Of a stretch of DNA of 64,000 bases, positions 18,192 through 27,937 are shown one piece after another. Source of the stretch: Blastocatellia bacterium (GTDB lineage: Bacteria; Acidobacteriota; Blastocatellia; HR10; J050). Within the stretch, counting starts at the first letter, position 1. Every line of letters starts with the position of its first letter. Below the pieces are notes generated by a model that was not told the origin of the DNA, made no database searches, and saw only the letters and a list, made by a program, of their open reading frames with translations. The DNA lies in NCBI GenBank assembly GCA_026985075.1, contig JALSQX010000053.1, forward strand, positions 156,773 to 220,772, in the 5' to 3' direction. The translations under genes and the position numbers were made by a program.

Positions 18192-18908
18192 CTACCCTGA
18201 TCCATACACCGGAATGAGCGCTCCATGAATCTGCCTGGCGGCATCGGACGCCAGAAACAGAATGACTCGGGCCAGGTCCTCCGGCGTGACCCACTTGGAG
18301 AAATCCGCTTGGGGCATCATTTGCCGATTGATCGGCGTGTCGATGATCCCCGGAAGCACAGCATTGACGTTGATGTTCTTGCCGCGGACCTCGGCGGCCA
18401 ATGCTCGCGTGAGAGCGTGCACGCCGGCCTTGGCGACGGCGTAAGCGGCGCTCCCCGGTTGAGGAGTGATCGCCCCCCGCGCGCCCACGGTGATGATTTT
18501 CCCCCTCCCTTGATCGAGCATGTATCCCAGGACCGCCTTGCAACACAGGAACGTGGACTTGAGATTCAGGGCGATCATATGGTCCCAGGTCGCCTCTTCC
18601 ATCTGGGCGATGGGGATGTCGCTGATGTATCCTCCCACCATGGTGACCAGAACGTCGATGCGACCAAACCGATCCATCGTCTGCCGAACGACGGCTCGCA
18701 CCTGGTCTTCCTCGGTGACATCGGCCGACACGGTGACCAGGCGCTCGGCGGCGTCGCCGACGGTCTGGAGCAATTCGGCGCGGTGAGCCTCCGTTCGATA
18801 GACTACGACGACGCAAGCGCCGGCCTCCAGGAACGCGCGCGTGACCGCTCTGCCCAACCCCCCCGTTCCACCGGTGAGCAATGCCACTCTCTCAGCGAAC
18901 TCGGTCAT
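18192..18908 (-). CDS. SDR family oxidoreductase
   Basis: [41 protein letters not shown]-terminal [19 protein letters not shown]. Confidence 0.93.
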   Translation of the reverse strand: MTEFAERVALLTGGTGGLGRAVTRAFLEAGACVVVVYRTEAHRAELLQTVGDAAERLVTVSADVTEEDQVRAVVRQTMDRFGRIDVLVTMVGGYISDIPIAQMEEATWDHMIALNLKSTFLCCKAVLGYMLDQGRGKIITVGARGAITPQPGSAAYAVAKAGVHALTRALAAEVRGKNINVNAVLPGIIDTPINRQMMPQADFSKWVTPEDLARVILFLASDAARQIHGALIPVYGSG

Positions 18909-20023
18909 GGTTCTCCTTGAGCCTTGCGGATTTTGAGGAACTTCAGGTACTCTGCTTTCAAACTCTCGTACATCTCCTCTCGACGATCATAGAGCCGCTT
19001 ATGTGGGCGCGGCCGACGCCTGGCCAGCGCATAGGCGGTGATGATGGGTAAGCCAATGGTGGAATCCAAATAACAAGTGACGGCATCGGGGAGTCGATCG
19101 GGATCCACCTTCTTCCAGGTGATGGCTTCCGAGGGGCTGGCGCCGGACAGGCCGCCCGTGTCCGGTCGCGCATCGGTGATCTGCAAATAATAGTCATGGC
19201 CTTTCTCCGGCATGCCCAGGACCTCCTGAATTTGCGGTTCGGTCTGCAGGACGAAGTTCTTTGGCGATCCCCCACCGAGCATGAAGACGGCACTCTTGCC
19301 GCCACCCCGTTTGGCGTGCCAGACGATGGCCGTGGTCTCATTGACATCCCGCGATACATCGAATCTCAATCGGCTTCCCTCCAGCGCCTGCTCAGCGACG
19401 TTCAACCCAATGGAGCTATCCCCCGGCGATGAGGTATAGACGGGAACGCCATATTGATATGCCGCCGAGAGGAGCGATTTCGTTCCCAGGCCGAGGGCCT
19501 TCTCCCGCTCGTGAATATACCGCCCGATGCGATAGTGAAATTCCGCCGTGCTCATCTCGCGCTGGAACTCGTCGGCCATGATCACCCGGCGGAAAAACTT
19601 ATCTGTCGAAATGAGCACCTCGTAATCGAAAAAGATGTCATAAATGCGAACGACGCCCTGTTGGAAGAGATCCACGTCATTGACCGTGGGCGTCCCCACG
19701 TGCATGGCCAGTCCTAATCCGAAGTGCGTGTCGTGGTATAAATTCGCTCCCGTACTCACAATCCAATCGATGAACCCATGTTCGATGAGCGGAATGATGG
19801 CCGACATGCCCAAGCCCGCCGGGGTGAGAGCCCCGGTCAGGCTCATGCCGACCGTCACATCATCTTCTAACATCTTCTCGGCAAATAAATGACAGGCCTC
19901 GCGCAATCGCGCGGCGTTATAGGCGAGAAAGGCGTTATCGACCAACTCAACCACCGTCGTGGATCCAGTGATGGGCGGGGGATCAATGACCCGGCCCTTC
20001 AAGTAGTGTTTCTTGTCCGGCAT
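18905..20023 (-). CDS. Deoxyhypusine synthase family protein
   Basis: [57 protein letters not shown]. Confidence 0.92.
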   Translation of the reverse strand: MPDKKHYLKGRVIDPPPITGSTTVVELVDNAFLAYNAARLREACHLFAEKMLEDDVTVGMSLTGALTPAGLGMSAIIPLIEHGFIDWIVSTGANLYHDTHFGLGLAMHVGTPTVNDVDLFQQGVVRIYDIFFDYEVLISTDKFFRRVIMADEFQREMSTAEFHYRIGRYIHEREKALGLGTKSLLSAAYQYGVPVYTSSPGDSSIGLNVAEQALEGSRLRFDVSRDVNETTAIVWHAKRGGGKSAVFMLGGGSPKNFVLQTEPQIQEVLGMPEKGHDYYLQITDARPDTGGLSGASPSEAITWKKVDPDRLPDAVTCYLDSTIGLPIITAYALARRRPRPHKRLYDRREEMYESLKAEYLKFLKIRKAQGEP

Positions 20024-20139
20024 GTCACCTCCTCATGATAGATTCGGGCCCGAACCCCTGCGGGCCTCGGACCCCACTCGTTTTACCTCATCGTGAGTAC
20101 TGGTGCAACTTCATTCGGGGATTCCTGCCACCTTTTCCT

Positions 20140-21069
20140 TCACCGGGATTCCTCCACCGGCTCACCATTGAGCGATGGACCGCGTCCCGGCAACCGCGAG
20201 CGATAGACGTCGTACAGGCGACGGAAAACGACTCCCGGCTCGCCATTCCCGATCACCGTCTCGTCCACTCGAATGACGGCGAGCACCTCTTTGACCGTGC
20301 TGGTGATGAACACCTCCGATGCCGCTTTGAGTTCCGGGAGAGGGATCTCGCGCTCGTGCGTCCTGTATCCGCAAGCGCGCGCGATCTCCAGGATCAGCCC
20401 GCGAGTGACGCCGGCCAGAATGCGATGGTCGGCCGGTGGAGTTACGATCTCGCCCTGATGAACGATGAACACATTGCTGCTCGTTCCTTCGGTGACCAGT
20501 CCATCTCGCACGAACAGGGCTTCGTCGGCGCCAGCGCGCCGCGCTCGCTCCACGGCTAGGACGTTGGGCAGCAAACAGATGGTCTTGATGTCACACCGCG
20601 CCCACCGCTCGTCGGGGAATGTCTTGACCACTATCCCCCGTTCCCGGAATCGTCGAGGGATGGGGCGAACGGGACGCACCGTCATCACCACGGTGGGCGG
20701 AACGTCAGTGGGAAACGGATGCGCGCGGGGGGCCGCTCCCCGCGTCACCTGGATATACACCTCGGCTTCCCGGAGGCCACTGCGCGCGATGAGCTCCTCG
20801 ACGACGGCGGCGAACTCTCCCCCGGTCATCGGCAATTCCAGTTCGACGGCCGCCGCGCTCCTGGACAACCGCTCGATATGCTGTTCGATGGCAAACGGCG
20901 TACCCGCATACACCCGAATCGTCTCATAGACGCCATCGCCGAACTGGAACCCTCGATCTTCAACTGAGACGCGGGCAGCGGCGAAATCCAGGAACTGGCC
21001 ATTGAGCCAGACTAACCCTCGATCCGGGATATCCGCCCGGGTGCTCCTCAACTCCGTCTCGCTCTTCAT
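20140..21069 (-). CDS. Class IV aminotransferase (D-amino-acid / branched-chain aminotransferase-like)
   Basis: VSVEDRGFQFGDGVYETIRVYAG; DIKTICLLPNVLAVERARRAGADEALFVRDGLVTEGTSSNVF. Confidence 0.93.
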   Translation of the reverse strand: MKSETELRSTRADIPDRGLVWLNGQFLDFAAARVSVEDRGFQFGDGVYETIRVYAGTPFAIEQHIERLSRSAAAVELELPMTGGEFAAVVEELIARSGLREAEVYIQVTRGAAPRAHPFPTDVPPTVVMTVRPVRPIPRRFRERGIVVKTFPDERWARCDIKTICLLPNVLAVERARRAGADEALFVRDGLVTEGTSSNVFIVHQGEIVTPPADHRILAGVTRGLILEIARACGYRTHEREIPLPELKAASEVFITSTVKEVLAVIRVDETVIGNGEPGVVFRRLYDVYRSRLPGRGPSLNGEPVEESR

Positions 21070-22445
21070 CTTCCCCGTCCTGAACGTTTCTCGGCCATGT
21101 CTCGAACCGCCTCCAGCAAGGCATCGACCTCATCCATGGTATTGAAGATGTGGGTTGAGACGCGATCCACATCGAAATTGATGCCCGGGAGCCGAACATA
21201 GCGAATGATGATCCGATGCTGATCGGCCAGATAGCGGAACAGCGCTTCGGTCGAAATCCCCGACAGGCGGAAAGAGGTGAGTCCCGCCGAGAGCGCGGGA
21301 TCTCGCGAAGTGTAGAGGGTGACGCCGGGAATCTCCATCAACCCCGCTTTCAACCGCTCGGCCAGAGCCCGGATGCGCTGTTCGATGCGCTCCCGGCCGA
21401 TGGCATTCTGAAAGTCGATCGCCCGTCCAACCGGCTCGAAGAGCGGCCCGTAATACTGCAAGTTCGCGCAGTACTTGCCCATGGCCTTGGGCCAGAGCAC
21501 CTTGTACGTCTTCTCTGAGGTGCCCCCGGCGCGATCGACAGCGCGCCAACCGCTATAGTCCAGCACCACCGTCGGCCAGAGGCGATCCTGAACCTCTTCT
21601 CGCACGTAGAGGAGACCGGTCCCATACGGCGTCGTGAGCCACTTGTGAAGGCTGGTGGCATAAAAATCGCACCCGAGGTCGCTCACTCTGAAATTGAGCA
21701 TCCCCACGGCCTGGGCTCCATCGACCACCGAGAGGATGCCCCGCTCGCGAGCCAGTTGACAGAGTTCCCGAACTGGCAACACCGTTCCGTCGGTGAACTG
21801 AACGTGACAGAAGCTCAATACGCGCGTGCGCGGGGTGATGGCTCGAGAGAATCGATCGAGAATCTCGCCCTTGTCCCGCGGGGGACTGGACAGCGGAATC
21901 TGCCGCACGCCAATACCGCGTCGCTTGGCGATGAGCAGCCAGGGATAGATGCCCGCCTCGTGTTCGTGCATCGTCGTCACCACTTCATCGCCCGCCCGCA
22001 GATCGAGCCCATTGGCAATATAGTTCATCGCCTCGGTCGTCCCACTGGTGAAGGCGATCTCATCCGGCTTGGCGCCGAGGAAAGTGGCGACTTTGTCGAT
22101 GAGATCGAAGAGCGCCTGCCCCACCAGCTTGGTGCGAAAATACCGATTGAAATTCTCGTCCAACTCGCGCAGGTGACGACAGGCGGCATCATATACGCTC
22201 CTCAACGAAGGACCATACGTCCCCGTGTTCATGTAATGGAGTCCTTCCTCGATGAGGAATTCCTCTTTGACCAGTCGCCAGTAGCGCTCCGCATCCGCCG
22301 GCCGGGACGACCACCGTTCTCCCGCGGAATGAGCGAGGACAGCGACCGCCCGATCTCCCGCCGACTTCAAGGCTGTCCCCCCCAGAGCGCCCACAGACAG
22401 GGATCGCAGGAACTCACGTCTGGACAAGCTGTTCCGTTTGTTCAT
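21066..22445 (-). CDS. Class V aminotransferase-fold PLP protein with N-terminal signal
   Basis: SRREFLRSLSVGALGGTAL N-term; ILSVVDGAQAVGMLNFRVSDLGCDFYATSLHKWLTTPYGTGLLYV. Confidence 0.92.
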   Translation of the reverse strand: MNKRNSLSRREFLRSLSVGALGGTALKSAGDRAVAVLAHSAGERWSSRPADAERYWRLVKEEFLIEEGLHYMNTGTYGPSLRSVYDAACRHLRELDENFNRYFRTKLVGQALFDLIDKVATFLGAKPDEIAFTSGTTEAMNYIANGLDLRAGDEVVTTMHEHEAGIYPWLLIAKRRGIGVRQIPLSSPPRDKGEILDRFSRAITPRTRVLSFCHVQFTDGTVLPVRELCQLARERGILSVVDGAQAVGMLNFRVSDLGCDFYATSLHKWLTTPYGTGLLYVREEVQDRLWPTVVLDYSGWRAVDRAGGTSEKTYKVLWPKAMGKYCANLQYYGPLFEPVGRAIDFQNAIGRERIEQRIRALAERLKAGLMEIPGVTLYTSRDPALSAGLTSFRLSGISTEALFRYLADQHRIIIRYVRLPGINFDVDRVSTHIFNTMDEVDALLEAVRDMAEKRSGRGR

Positions 22446-22485
22446 CACCTTTCCTCCTCGTCATCTCCATCATCCAGGGAGGCGT

Positions 22486-23217
22486 TCAATCTCGATCCAC
22501 GATGAGCGATGGATCGAGAGCCCTCCTGAGCGCCGCATAGGCCCGATGCAGCGCCTCTCGATCTTTGGATTCCAGCACGAGCTTCACACGATACGCTTCC
22601 TGTGACCACTGCGGATACGACCCGATCGTCACCGTCGGAAAATCGGCCATCACCCGATAGAGCGTCGGCGCCAGATCGATCTCATCCTGCTGGGTGTAAA
22701 TGGTCTTGGTGATGAACGGCCGGGCTTGAAACCGATCCCGAATGGCCTCGAACTTGCGGCGAAGGATGTGAGGGACGCCGGGGAAGATATACACGTTCTC
22801 ATAGTGCAGGATCGGCCAGGGAGCGTGCTCCGAGTGGATCAACTTCGCTCCTTCCGGCACTTCGGCGAATCGGAGATGCTCCGGCGCGAGCGGCTCGCCG
22901 AAATGAGCGGCCACCAGTAACAGGAGCTCCTCATGGTGAACGACGCGCCGGTCGAAAGCACGAGCCACCCCCGCGATGGTCAAATCGTCGGGAGTCGGTC
23001 CGATGCCACCAGCCGTGAACACATAATCGAACTGCTCGGCACACTCGCGCACCGTCTTGGCGATCTCGTCCACTTCATCGGGGAGGATCACCACGCGCTT
23101 CACGCTGATGCCCAAGGCATGCAGTTCGGGCAGTAAGAACCTGGCGTTGACATCCTCAACCTGGCCGGTTAAGAGCTCGTTCCCCACCAGGATGATAGCT
23201 GCCGTCGGTTCCCTCAC
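22486..23217 (-). CDS. CinA-like competence/damage-inducible (molybdopterin-binding) domain protein
   Basis: AAIILVGNELLTGQVEDVNARFLLPELHALGISVKRVVILPDEVDEI; VFTAGGIGPTPDDLTIAGVARAF; GTG start chosen. Confidence 0.9.
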   Translation of the reverse strand: MREPTAAIILVGNELLTGQVEDVNARFLLPELHALGISVKRVVILPDEVDEIAKTVRECAEQFDYVFTAGGIGPTPDDLTIAGVARAFDRRVVHHEELLLLVAAHFGEPLAPEHLRFAEVPEGAKLIHSEHAPWPILHYENVYIFPGVPHILRRKFEAIRDRFQARPFITKTIYTQQDEIDLAPTLYRVMADFPTVTIGSYPQWSQEAYRVKLVLESKDREALHRAYAALRRALDPSLIVDRD

Positions 23218-23298
23218 GCGATTTATCTTACTGACTCCTATCGCGACGGACAAGCGACGAAGTTGGTTTTTGGCCGCGAGCTTGCTATGATCTCCTCT

Positions 23299-24315
23299 AT
23301 GAGCCAAAGCGATCGATTCCCCGTAGGAAAGCTGCCGCCAGAGATACTGCGTCGCTTGCTGGCCAGCGTGCCCGCCCGGGACGAGCGCGTCCTGGTGGGT
23401 CCTCAATTGGGGGAAGATGCGGCGGTCATTGATTTCGGAGATCGCGTCCTCATTGCGAAGACGGACCCCATCACGTTCACCGCCGAGCGCATCGGATGGT
23501 ATGCCGTTCACATCAACGCGAACGATGTGGCCACGATGGGCGCGCGCCCACGATGGTTTCTGGCCGCGTTGCTCCTTCCCGAAGAGCACACTGACGCTCA
23601 ACTGGTGGAATCCATCTTCCACGATATCACCGTCACCTGCGAGAGCCTGGACATCACGCTCTGTGGCGGACACACCGAGATCACCTATGGGCTGGATCGA
23701 CCGATCGTCGTCGGGCACATGCTGGGCGAAGTGGAGAAAGAGAAGCTCGTCCTGGCCTCTGGACTCCAGGTCGGCGATGACATCATCCTGACCAAAGGAG
23801 TGGCCATCGAAGGCACGGCCATCATCGCTCGGGAGAGAAGCGAGATGCTCAAGAAACACCTCGATGAACCACGCATTGAACGGGCCAAAGCCTACCTCAC
23901 CGATCCGGGGATCAGCGTCGTCCGCGAGGCGCTCCTGGCCAATGAGGTGGCCGACGTCCACGCTATGCACGATCCCACCGAAGGCGGCCTCATCGCTGGA
24001 TTATGGGAGTTGGCCGTTGCGGCCGGTGTGGGGCTGAGCATCGAGGCGGAGCGAATTCCCGTGCTGGCCGAAACGCGGGCCGTTTGCGACGCTCTTCACA
24101 TCGACCCATTGAGATTGATCGCGTCTGGTGCATTGCTCATCGCCGTCCCGCCCGATGCCTCTGAGCGCGTGCTCACCACCCTCGAGGAACATGGTATCGC
24201 AGCCACCATCATCGGCCGGGTCAGACCGGCATCCGATGGCATCACGCTCCATCACCAGGGGCGCTGGATCGAACTTCACTACCCATCGCAGGATGAGATC
24301 GCCAAGGTGCTGTGA
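23299..24315 (+). CDS. AIR synthase-related protein (HypE/PurM-like)
   Basis: VGPQLGEDAAVIDFGDRVLIAKTDPI; INANDVATMGARPRWFLAALLLPE; HDPTEGGLIAGLWELA. Confidence 0.85.
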   Translation: MSQSDRFPVGKLPPEILRRLLASVPARDERVLVGPQLGEDAAVIDFGDRVLIAKTDPITFTAERIGWYAVHINANDVATMGARPRWFLAALLLPEEHTDAQLVESIFHDITVTCESLDITLCGGHTEITYGLDRPIVVGHMLGEVEKEKLVLASGLQVGDDIILTKGVAIEGTAIIARERSEMLKKHLDEPRIERAKAYLTDPGISVVREALLANEVADVHAMHDPTEGGLIAGLWELAVAAGVGLSIEAERIPVLAETRAVCDALHIDPLRLIASGALLIAVPPDASERVLTTLEEHGIAATIIGRVRPASDGITLHHQGRWIELHYPSQDEIAKVL

Positions 24316-24357
24316 TCTTGGATTCCTCGCCCCCAATTTTGCTACAATGAACCCATC

Positions 24358-24822
24358 ATGAGGTTCGTCGTTGACGCCATGCTCGGTCGGTTGGCCCGCT
24401 GGCTGAGAATCATGGGATTCGATGTCCTCTATCCCAAGGATCTCGACGACGACGAGTTGGTGGAACTGGCCAACAAAGAGGAGCGCACGCTGCTCACTAA
24501 AGACGCCCACCTCCTCCGCGAAAAGCGCGTCAATGGCTACCTCGTCCGTGGCCGCGCCTGGGAAGATCAACTTCGAGAAGTGCTCGATGAGTTTCACCTT
24601 CACGACTTCGCCCAGCCCTTCTCGCGCTGCCCCGAATGCAACGAGCTGTTGGAAGACATCCCTAAAGAACGAGTGGCCAACCGGGTTCCCGAACACGTCT
24701 ACCGCGTCCAACAAGAATTCTATCGCTGCCCGAGCTGCCGGCGCATCTACTGGAACGGCTCTCACGTCGAGCGCATGACAGAAAAACTCCACGCCCTGCT
24801 CGACGACCGAGATGCCGGATAA
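24358..24822 (+). CDS. Mut7-C RNase domain-containing protein
   Basis: MRFVVDAMLGRLARWLRIMGFDVLYPKDLDDDEL; zinc-ribbon CPECNELL..CPSCRRIYWNGSHVERM. Confidence 0.92.
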   Translation: MRFVVDAMLGRLARWLRIMGFDVLYPKDLDDDELVELANKEERTLLTKDAHLLREKRVNGYLVRGRAWEDQLREVLDEFHLHDFAQPFSRCPECNELLEDIPKERVANRVPEHVYRVQQEFYRCPSCRRIYWNGSHVERMTEKLHALLDDRDAG

Positions 24823-24936
24823 CACCCACGCGCCGCCAAGAGGCCAACGGCGGGAAGACCGACCAACGAAAGCACCTCCGCGACGAGGCCAGGAGCGCTC
24901 TCCGGAACGTCATTGACGTTCGGACGACCTCTCCCC

Positions 24937-25032
24937 CCGAATGCGCTCCCCTTGCACTCATCCCACTTTTCCACGCCCCTTTTCATCGTCACAGTCAAAA
25001 AGCCGAATGCGCTCCCCTTGCGCTCATCCCAC
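24937..25032. repeat. Two 30-bp direct repeats, 66-bp period
   Basis: ccgaatgcgctccccttgcRctcatcccac at 24937-24966 and 25003-25032, 1 mismatch. Confidence 0.85.
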
Positions 25033-25199
25033 CCATGATTCACCCTTCGCTCGCCCATCGCCGACGTCAAATCGGCGCATGATTTCACTCCATCCCTCGT
25101 TCGATGAGTAAATTATATTAAACCTACAACTCATGTCTGAGGTTCAGCATCATATACATTGCCATGATCAAACAATCTAACCAAAAGGAGGGTGAATTG

Positions 25200-25859
25200 A
25201 TGAAGTTTCGTAAGTTATTTGTTTTCCTCATGTTGATTCCCATGCTCGCGACTCCTTTGACGGTCAGAGGGTCGTCAACCCAACCCTTGTCGTCCCAGAC
25301 GCAGGCGACGGAGGTGGCGGCTCTGTTTCATCAACTCAGCACCATGATTGTCAATCAGGCGGCCCAATATGGTGTGGAGGTGGATGCTTCTCAGGCCAAG
25401 CTCTTCCAACTGGGAGACTCCCCGGCGGTGATTGCGCCCATCACGCAGTTCGATCTGAGGAATCTCGGATTGCTCGCCTTCCTGGAAGTCGGGGGACCGT
25501 TCCAGGTGAAGGGCACCCAGCTCCCCGCCGGATTTTATCGCATGGAGTTAGGGGGGAATTTGGAGACGCGCCAACTGTTTGTGGCTCTGCGGGATGAGTT
25601 CGGTCAACAGGTCGTGACCATTCCCGTAGATGTCGATTTGAACATGAATGGATTCTTCCCGTTCGCCGCCGGTCAGGCGGGAGCGGCCGGGTTCGGATTC
25701 GGTCGAAATCCTCTTTCGGGACTCCAGGTCATCGGGCCAAACGTGAATATCAGTTTTGGATTGAGCCGATTCCCGCCCTTCGTCCGCAACATGCGGATCT
25801 GCATCGGGTTTGCCATCCCATTCGGATTCGGGTCCCTCAATATCAGCTTCTGCTTCTGA
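25200..25859 (+). CDS. Secreted hypothetical protein
   Basis: Signal peptide MKFRKLFVFLMLIPMLATPLTVRG; AGGAGGG upstream; no recognised family. Confidence 0.8.
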   Translation: MKFRKLFVFLMLIPMLATPLTVRGSSTQPLSSQTQATEVAALFHQLSTMIVNQAAQYGVEVDASQAKLFQLGDSPAVIAPITQFDLRNLGLLAFLEVGGPFQVKGTQLPAGFYRMELGGNLETRQLFVALRDEFGQQVVTIPVDVDLNMNGFFPFAAGQAGAAGFGFGRNPLSGLQVIGPNVNISFGLSRFPPFVRNMRICIGFAIPFGFGSLNISFCF

Positions 25860-25880
25860 GTCTGAGCCGGGTGGGAGGCG

Positions 25881-25934
25881 GGCGAGTTCCTCTCCGGACA
25901 ATCCTCCGAGAGACCGATGGGAGGGGAACTCGCC
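25881..25934 (+). terminator. Inverted repeat downstream of 25200-25859, possible terminator/structured RNA
   Basis: GGCGAGTTCC (25881-25890) / GGAACTCGCC (25925-25934); no T-tract. Confidence 0.45.
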
Positions 25935-25992
25935 ACAACACGGAGAAGGCTGCCCGGGCGCGAAGGGCCGACCGGGCGGCGTCCTCGCTCAT

Positions 25993-27129
25993 TCAAACGC
26001 TCACCTGATGCAGTGGAAAGATGTTCCGTTGAATGGCGGTGACGCTCTGTTCGGCGTGACGGCGCACGCGATGGTCGTGGCATCGCGTGGATTCGGGGTC
26101 TCGCAAGCGATTTCCGCGCAATCCGTGTTGTCTCAACTCGTCGAGACAGGCAGGGGGGATCTCGTCGGGAAGATCGACGCCATTCATGAGGGCGAAGGCC
26201 AACGTCCAGGCGCGAGCCACGTTAGCCAGATGATATCCTCCTCCACCGAGCGCGATCCAGGGAATGGACCATGACATGAGGCGCTCTAAGATCTGACAAA
26301 AGCCGTGTGTGGTGATCCGTAGATGGGCTAAAGGATCATCGACGAACGTATCCACGCCCAACTGGGTGACGAGGATATCGGGCTGGAACGCCTGAACCAG
26401 TGGCGGCACGACTTGATCGAAGGCCCAGAGGTAGGTCTCGTCATCGGTCCCCGGATACAAGGGCACGTTGACCGAGTAGCCGAGGCCGGCTCCTTCGCCC
26501 ATCTCCTCGACGAATCCCGTCCCCGGGAAGAGAAATTGCCCATCCTCGTGAAGAGAGATGGTCATCACCCGATCGGTGTCGTAGAAACCGGCCTGGACGC
26601 CATCGCCATGATGCACATCGACGTCGAGGTAGAGGACGCGCCGCCCCTGAGCGATCAGTTTTTTGATGGCGATGACCGGATCATTGAAATAACAGAATCC
26701 CGACGCCCGATGCGGCATGGCATGATGGAGGCCACCGGCGATGTTGAACGCGATGGCCACCTGGCCTTCACGGACCAACCGAGCTCCCTCCAGCGTCGCG
26801 CCGGTGATGAGCAGCGAGTATCGGTAGACGCCGGGGAAGATGGGATTATCGCCCGGGCCGAGTCCATAAACGAAGGCCGTGGGGGGGACGTCGCCCCGCT
26901 CGGCGCGGCTGAGCGCGTGGATATAGTCGGTGTGGTGGAATGAAGCCACGTCTTCCTGACTGGCTGGTCGAGGGTGGACGAGAAGAACGTCCGGTCGGCT
27001 GAGCACATCATAAGCCGCCAGGAGATCATGGGTCAGTTTCAGTCGGATGGGGCGCATCGGGTGAGATGAGCCATAACTATATTGAGCGAATTCCTCAGTA
27101 TAGATGAAGGCGCTCTTCTTTTCGCTCAT
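25993..27129 (-). CDS. Histone deacetylase family / acetoin utilization protein AcuC-like
   Basis: SHPMRPIRLKLTHDLL; GGLHHAMPHRASGFCYFNDPVIAIKKL; VLYLDVDVHHGDGVQAGFYDT; LGGGGYHLANVARAW. Confidence 0.95.
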   Translation of the reverse strand: MSEKKSAFIYTEEFAQYSYGSSHPMRPIRLKLTHDLLAAYDVLSRPDVLLVHPRPASQEDVASFHHTDYIHALSRAERGDVPPTAFVYGLGPGDNPIFPGVYRYSLLITGATLEGARLVREGQVAIAFNIAGGLHHAMPHRASGFCYFNDPVIAIKKLIAQGRRVLYLDVDVHHGDGVQAGFYDTDRVMTISLHEDGQFLFPGTGFVEEMGEGAGLGYSVNVPLYPGTDDETYLWAFDQVVPPLVQAFQPDILVTQLGVDTFVDDPLAHLRITTHGFCQILERLMSWSIPWIALGGGGYHLANVARAWTLAFALMNGVDLPDEIPPACLDELRQHGLRGNRLRDPESTRCHDHRVRRHAEQSVTAIQRNIFPLHQVSV

Positions 27130-27840
27130 GAGTCCTCCGCGTGTTGAAGCTCGGGCTCTTATGTTACCACATTGGCCGAGGGTCCACCCACCGTAATCTG
27201 ACCCCTGACATCACCTCGGGAATGGTTGACGGGTCGTGGAAGCGAACAGGAAGAACGACCGATCGGAACAGAATGAAGAACGCCCGGAGATGATCGCATT
27301 CCGGGTCGAGGGAAAGATGACGAGACAGCGAAACGAAGCCCATGAGACTCCAGATCCCACCTCTACCGCGTTTGAAGGAACCGCCCATACGCCAGAGCAC
27401 GCCATGAAGCAAGGAGCCGCGCCAGATACCAGCTCGCGCCACCTTATTTTCATACGGGCGTTGAAAAAGTTCCGAACGATGCTCTTCAGCGCGACGGGCG
27501 ATGACCCAGCGTCATCGACATCCCGGTCGTGTGAGCGTCGAGGAGGCTCCGGCCATTCGGCCCACGATGCGAACATGTTTCGAGGCCCGCGAAAATGATC
27601 GAAGCCTCGCTCGGGCAAAACGTCCGCCACTCTTCTCCCTTCGTTCCCGATACGCCACAGCGGCGGTGGACGGGCGAACCGGCAGGGGCGACTTCGGGCG
27701 CGAAGAAGTCGAAAGAACTTGACAACGCTGAAGCCTTCATAGTATATGACGCCGCGTGATGGAGGCGACCAATTGATCATCACGTACTGAACGATTGAAC
27801 AGCGCATTATTGAGAGAAGGTATCATGGGCTTGATGCTGT

Positions 27841-27889
27841 TTTTCGAGGGATCGTTCGTGGGCTTGATGCCCACCACGAACGACGAAAA
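27841..27889 (+). promoter_or_regulatory. Strong hairpin in the 5' region of the VPS10/BNR gene
   Basis: TTTTCG-aggga-TCGTTCGTGG...CCACGAACGA-CGAAAA nested inverted repeat just upstream of the 27938 start. Confidence 0.5.
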
Positions 27890-27937
27890 GGAGCAGTGCA
27901 AGCGGCCAGCTTGTGCCGCACTTTGTTGAAGGAGGGT

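Noticed and set aside
23299-24315. SelD (selenide, water dikinase)
   Set aside because: Tempting given the selenoproteins, but the N-terminus lacks the Gly-rich Cys/Sec motif of SelD and the overall motifs look like HypE/PurM.
27211-27807. 198-aa minus-strand ORF in the gap before the VPS10/BNR gene
   Set aside because: No recognisable domain, competing ORFs on the other strand, atypical composition; not supported as a gene.
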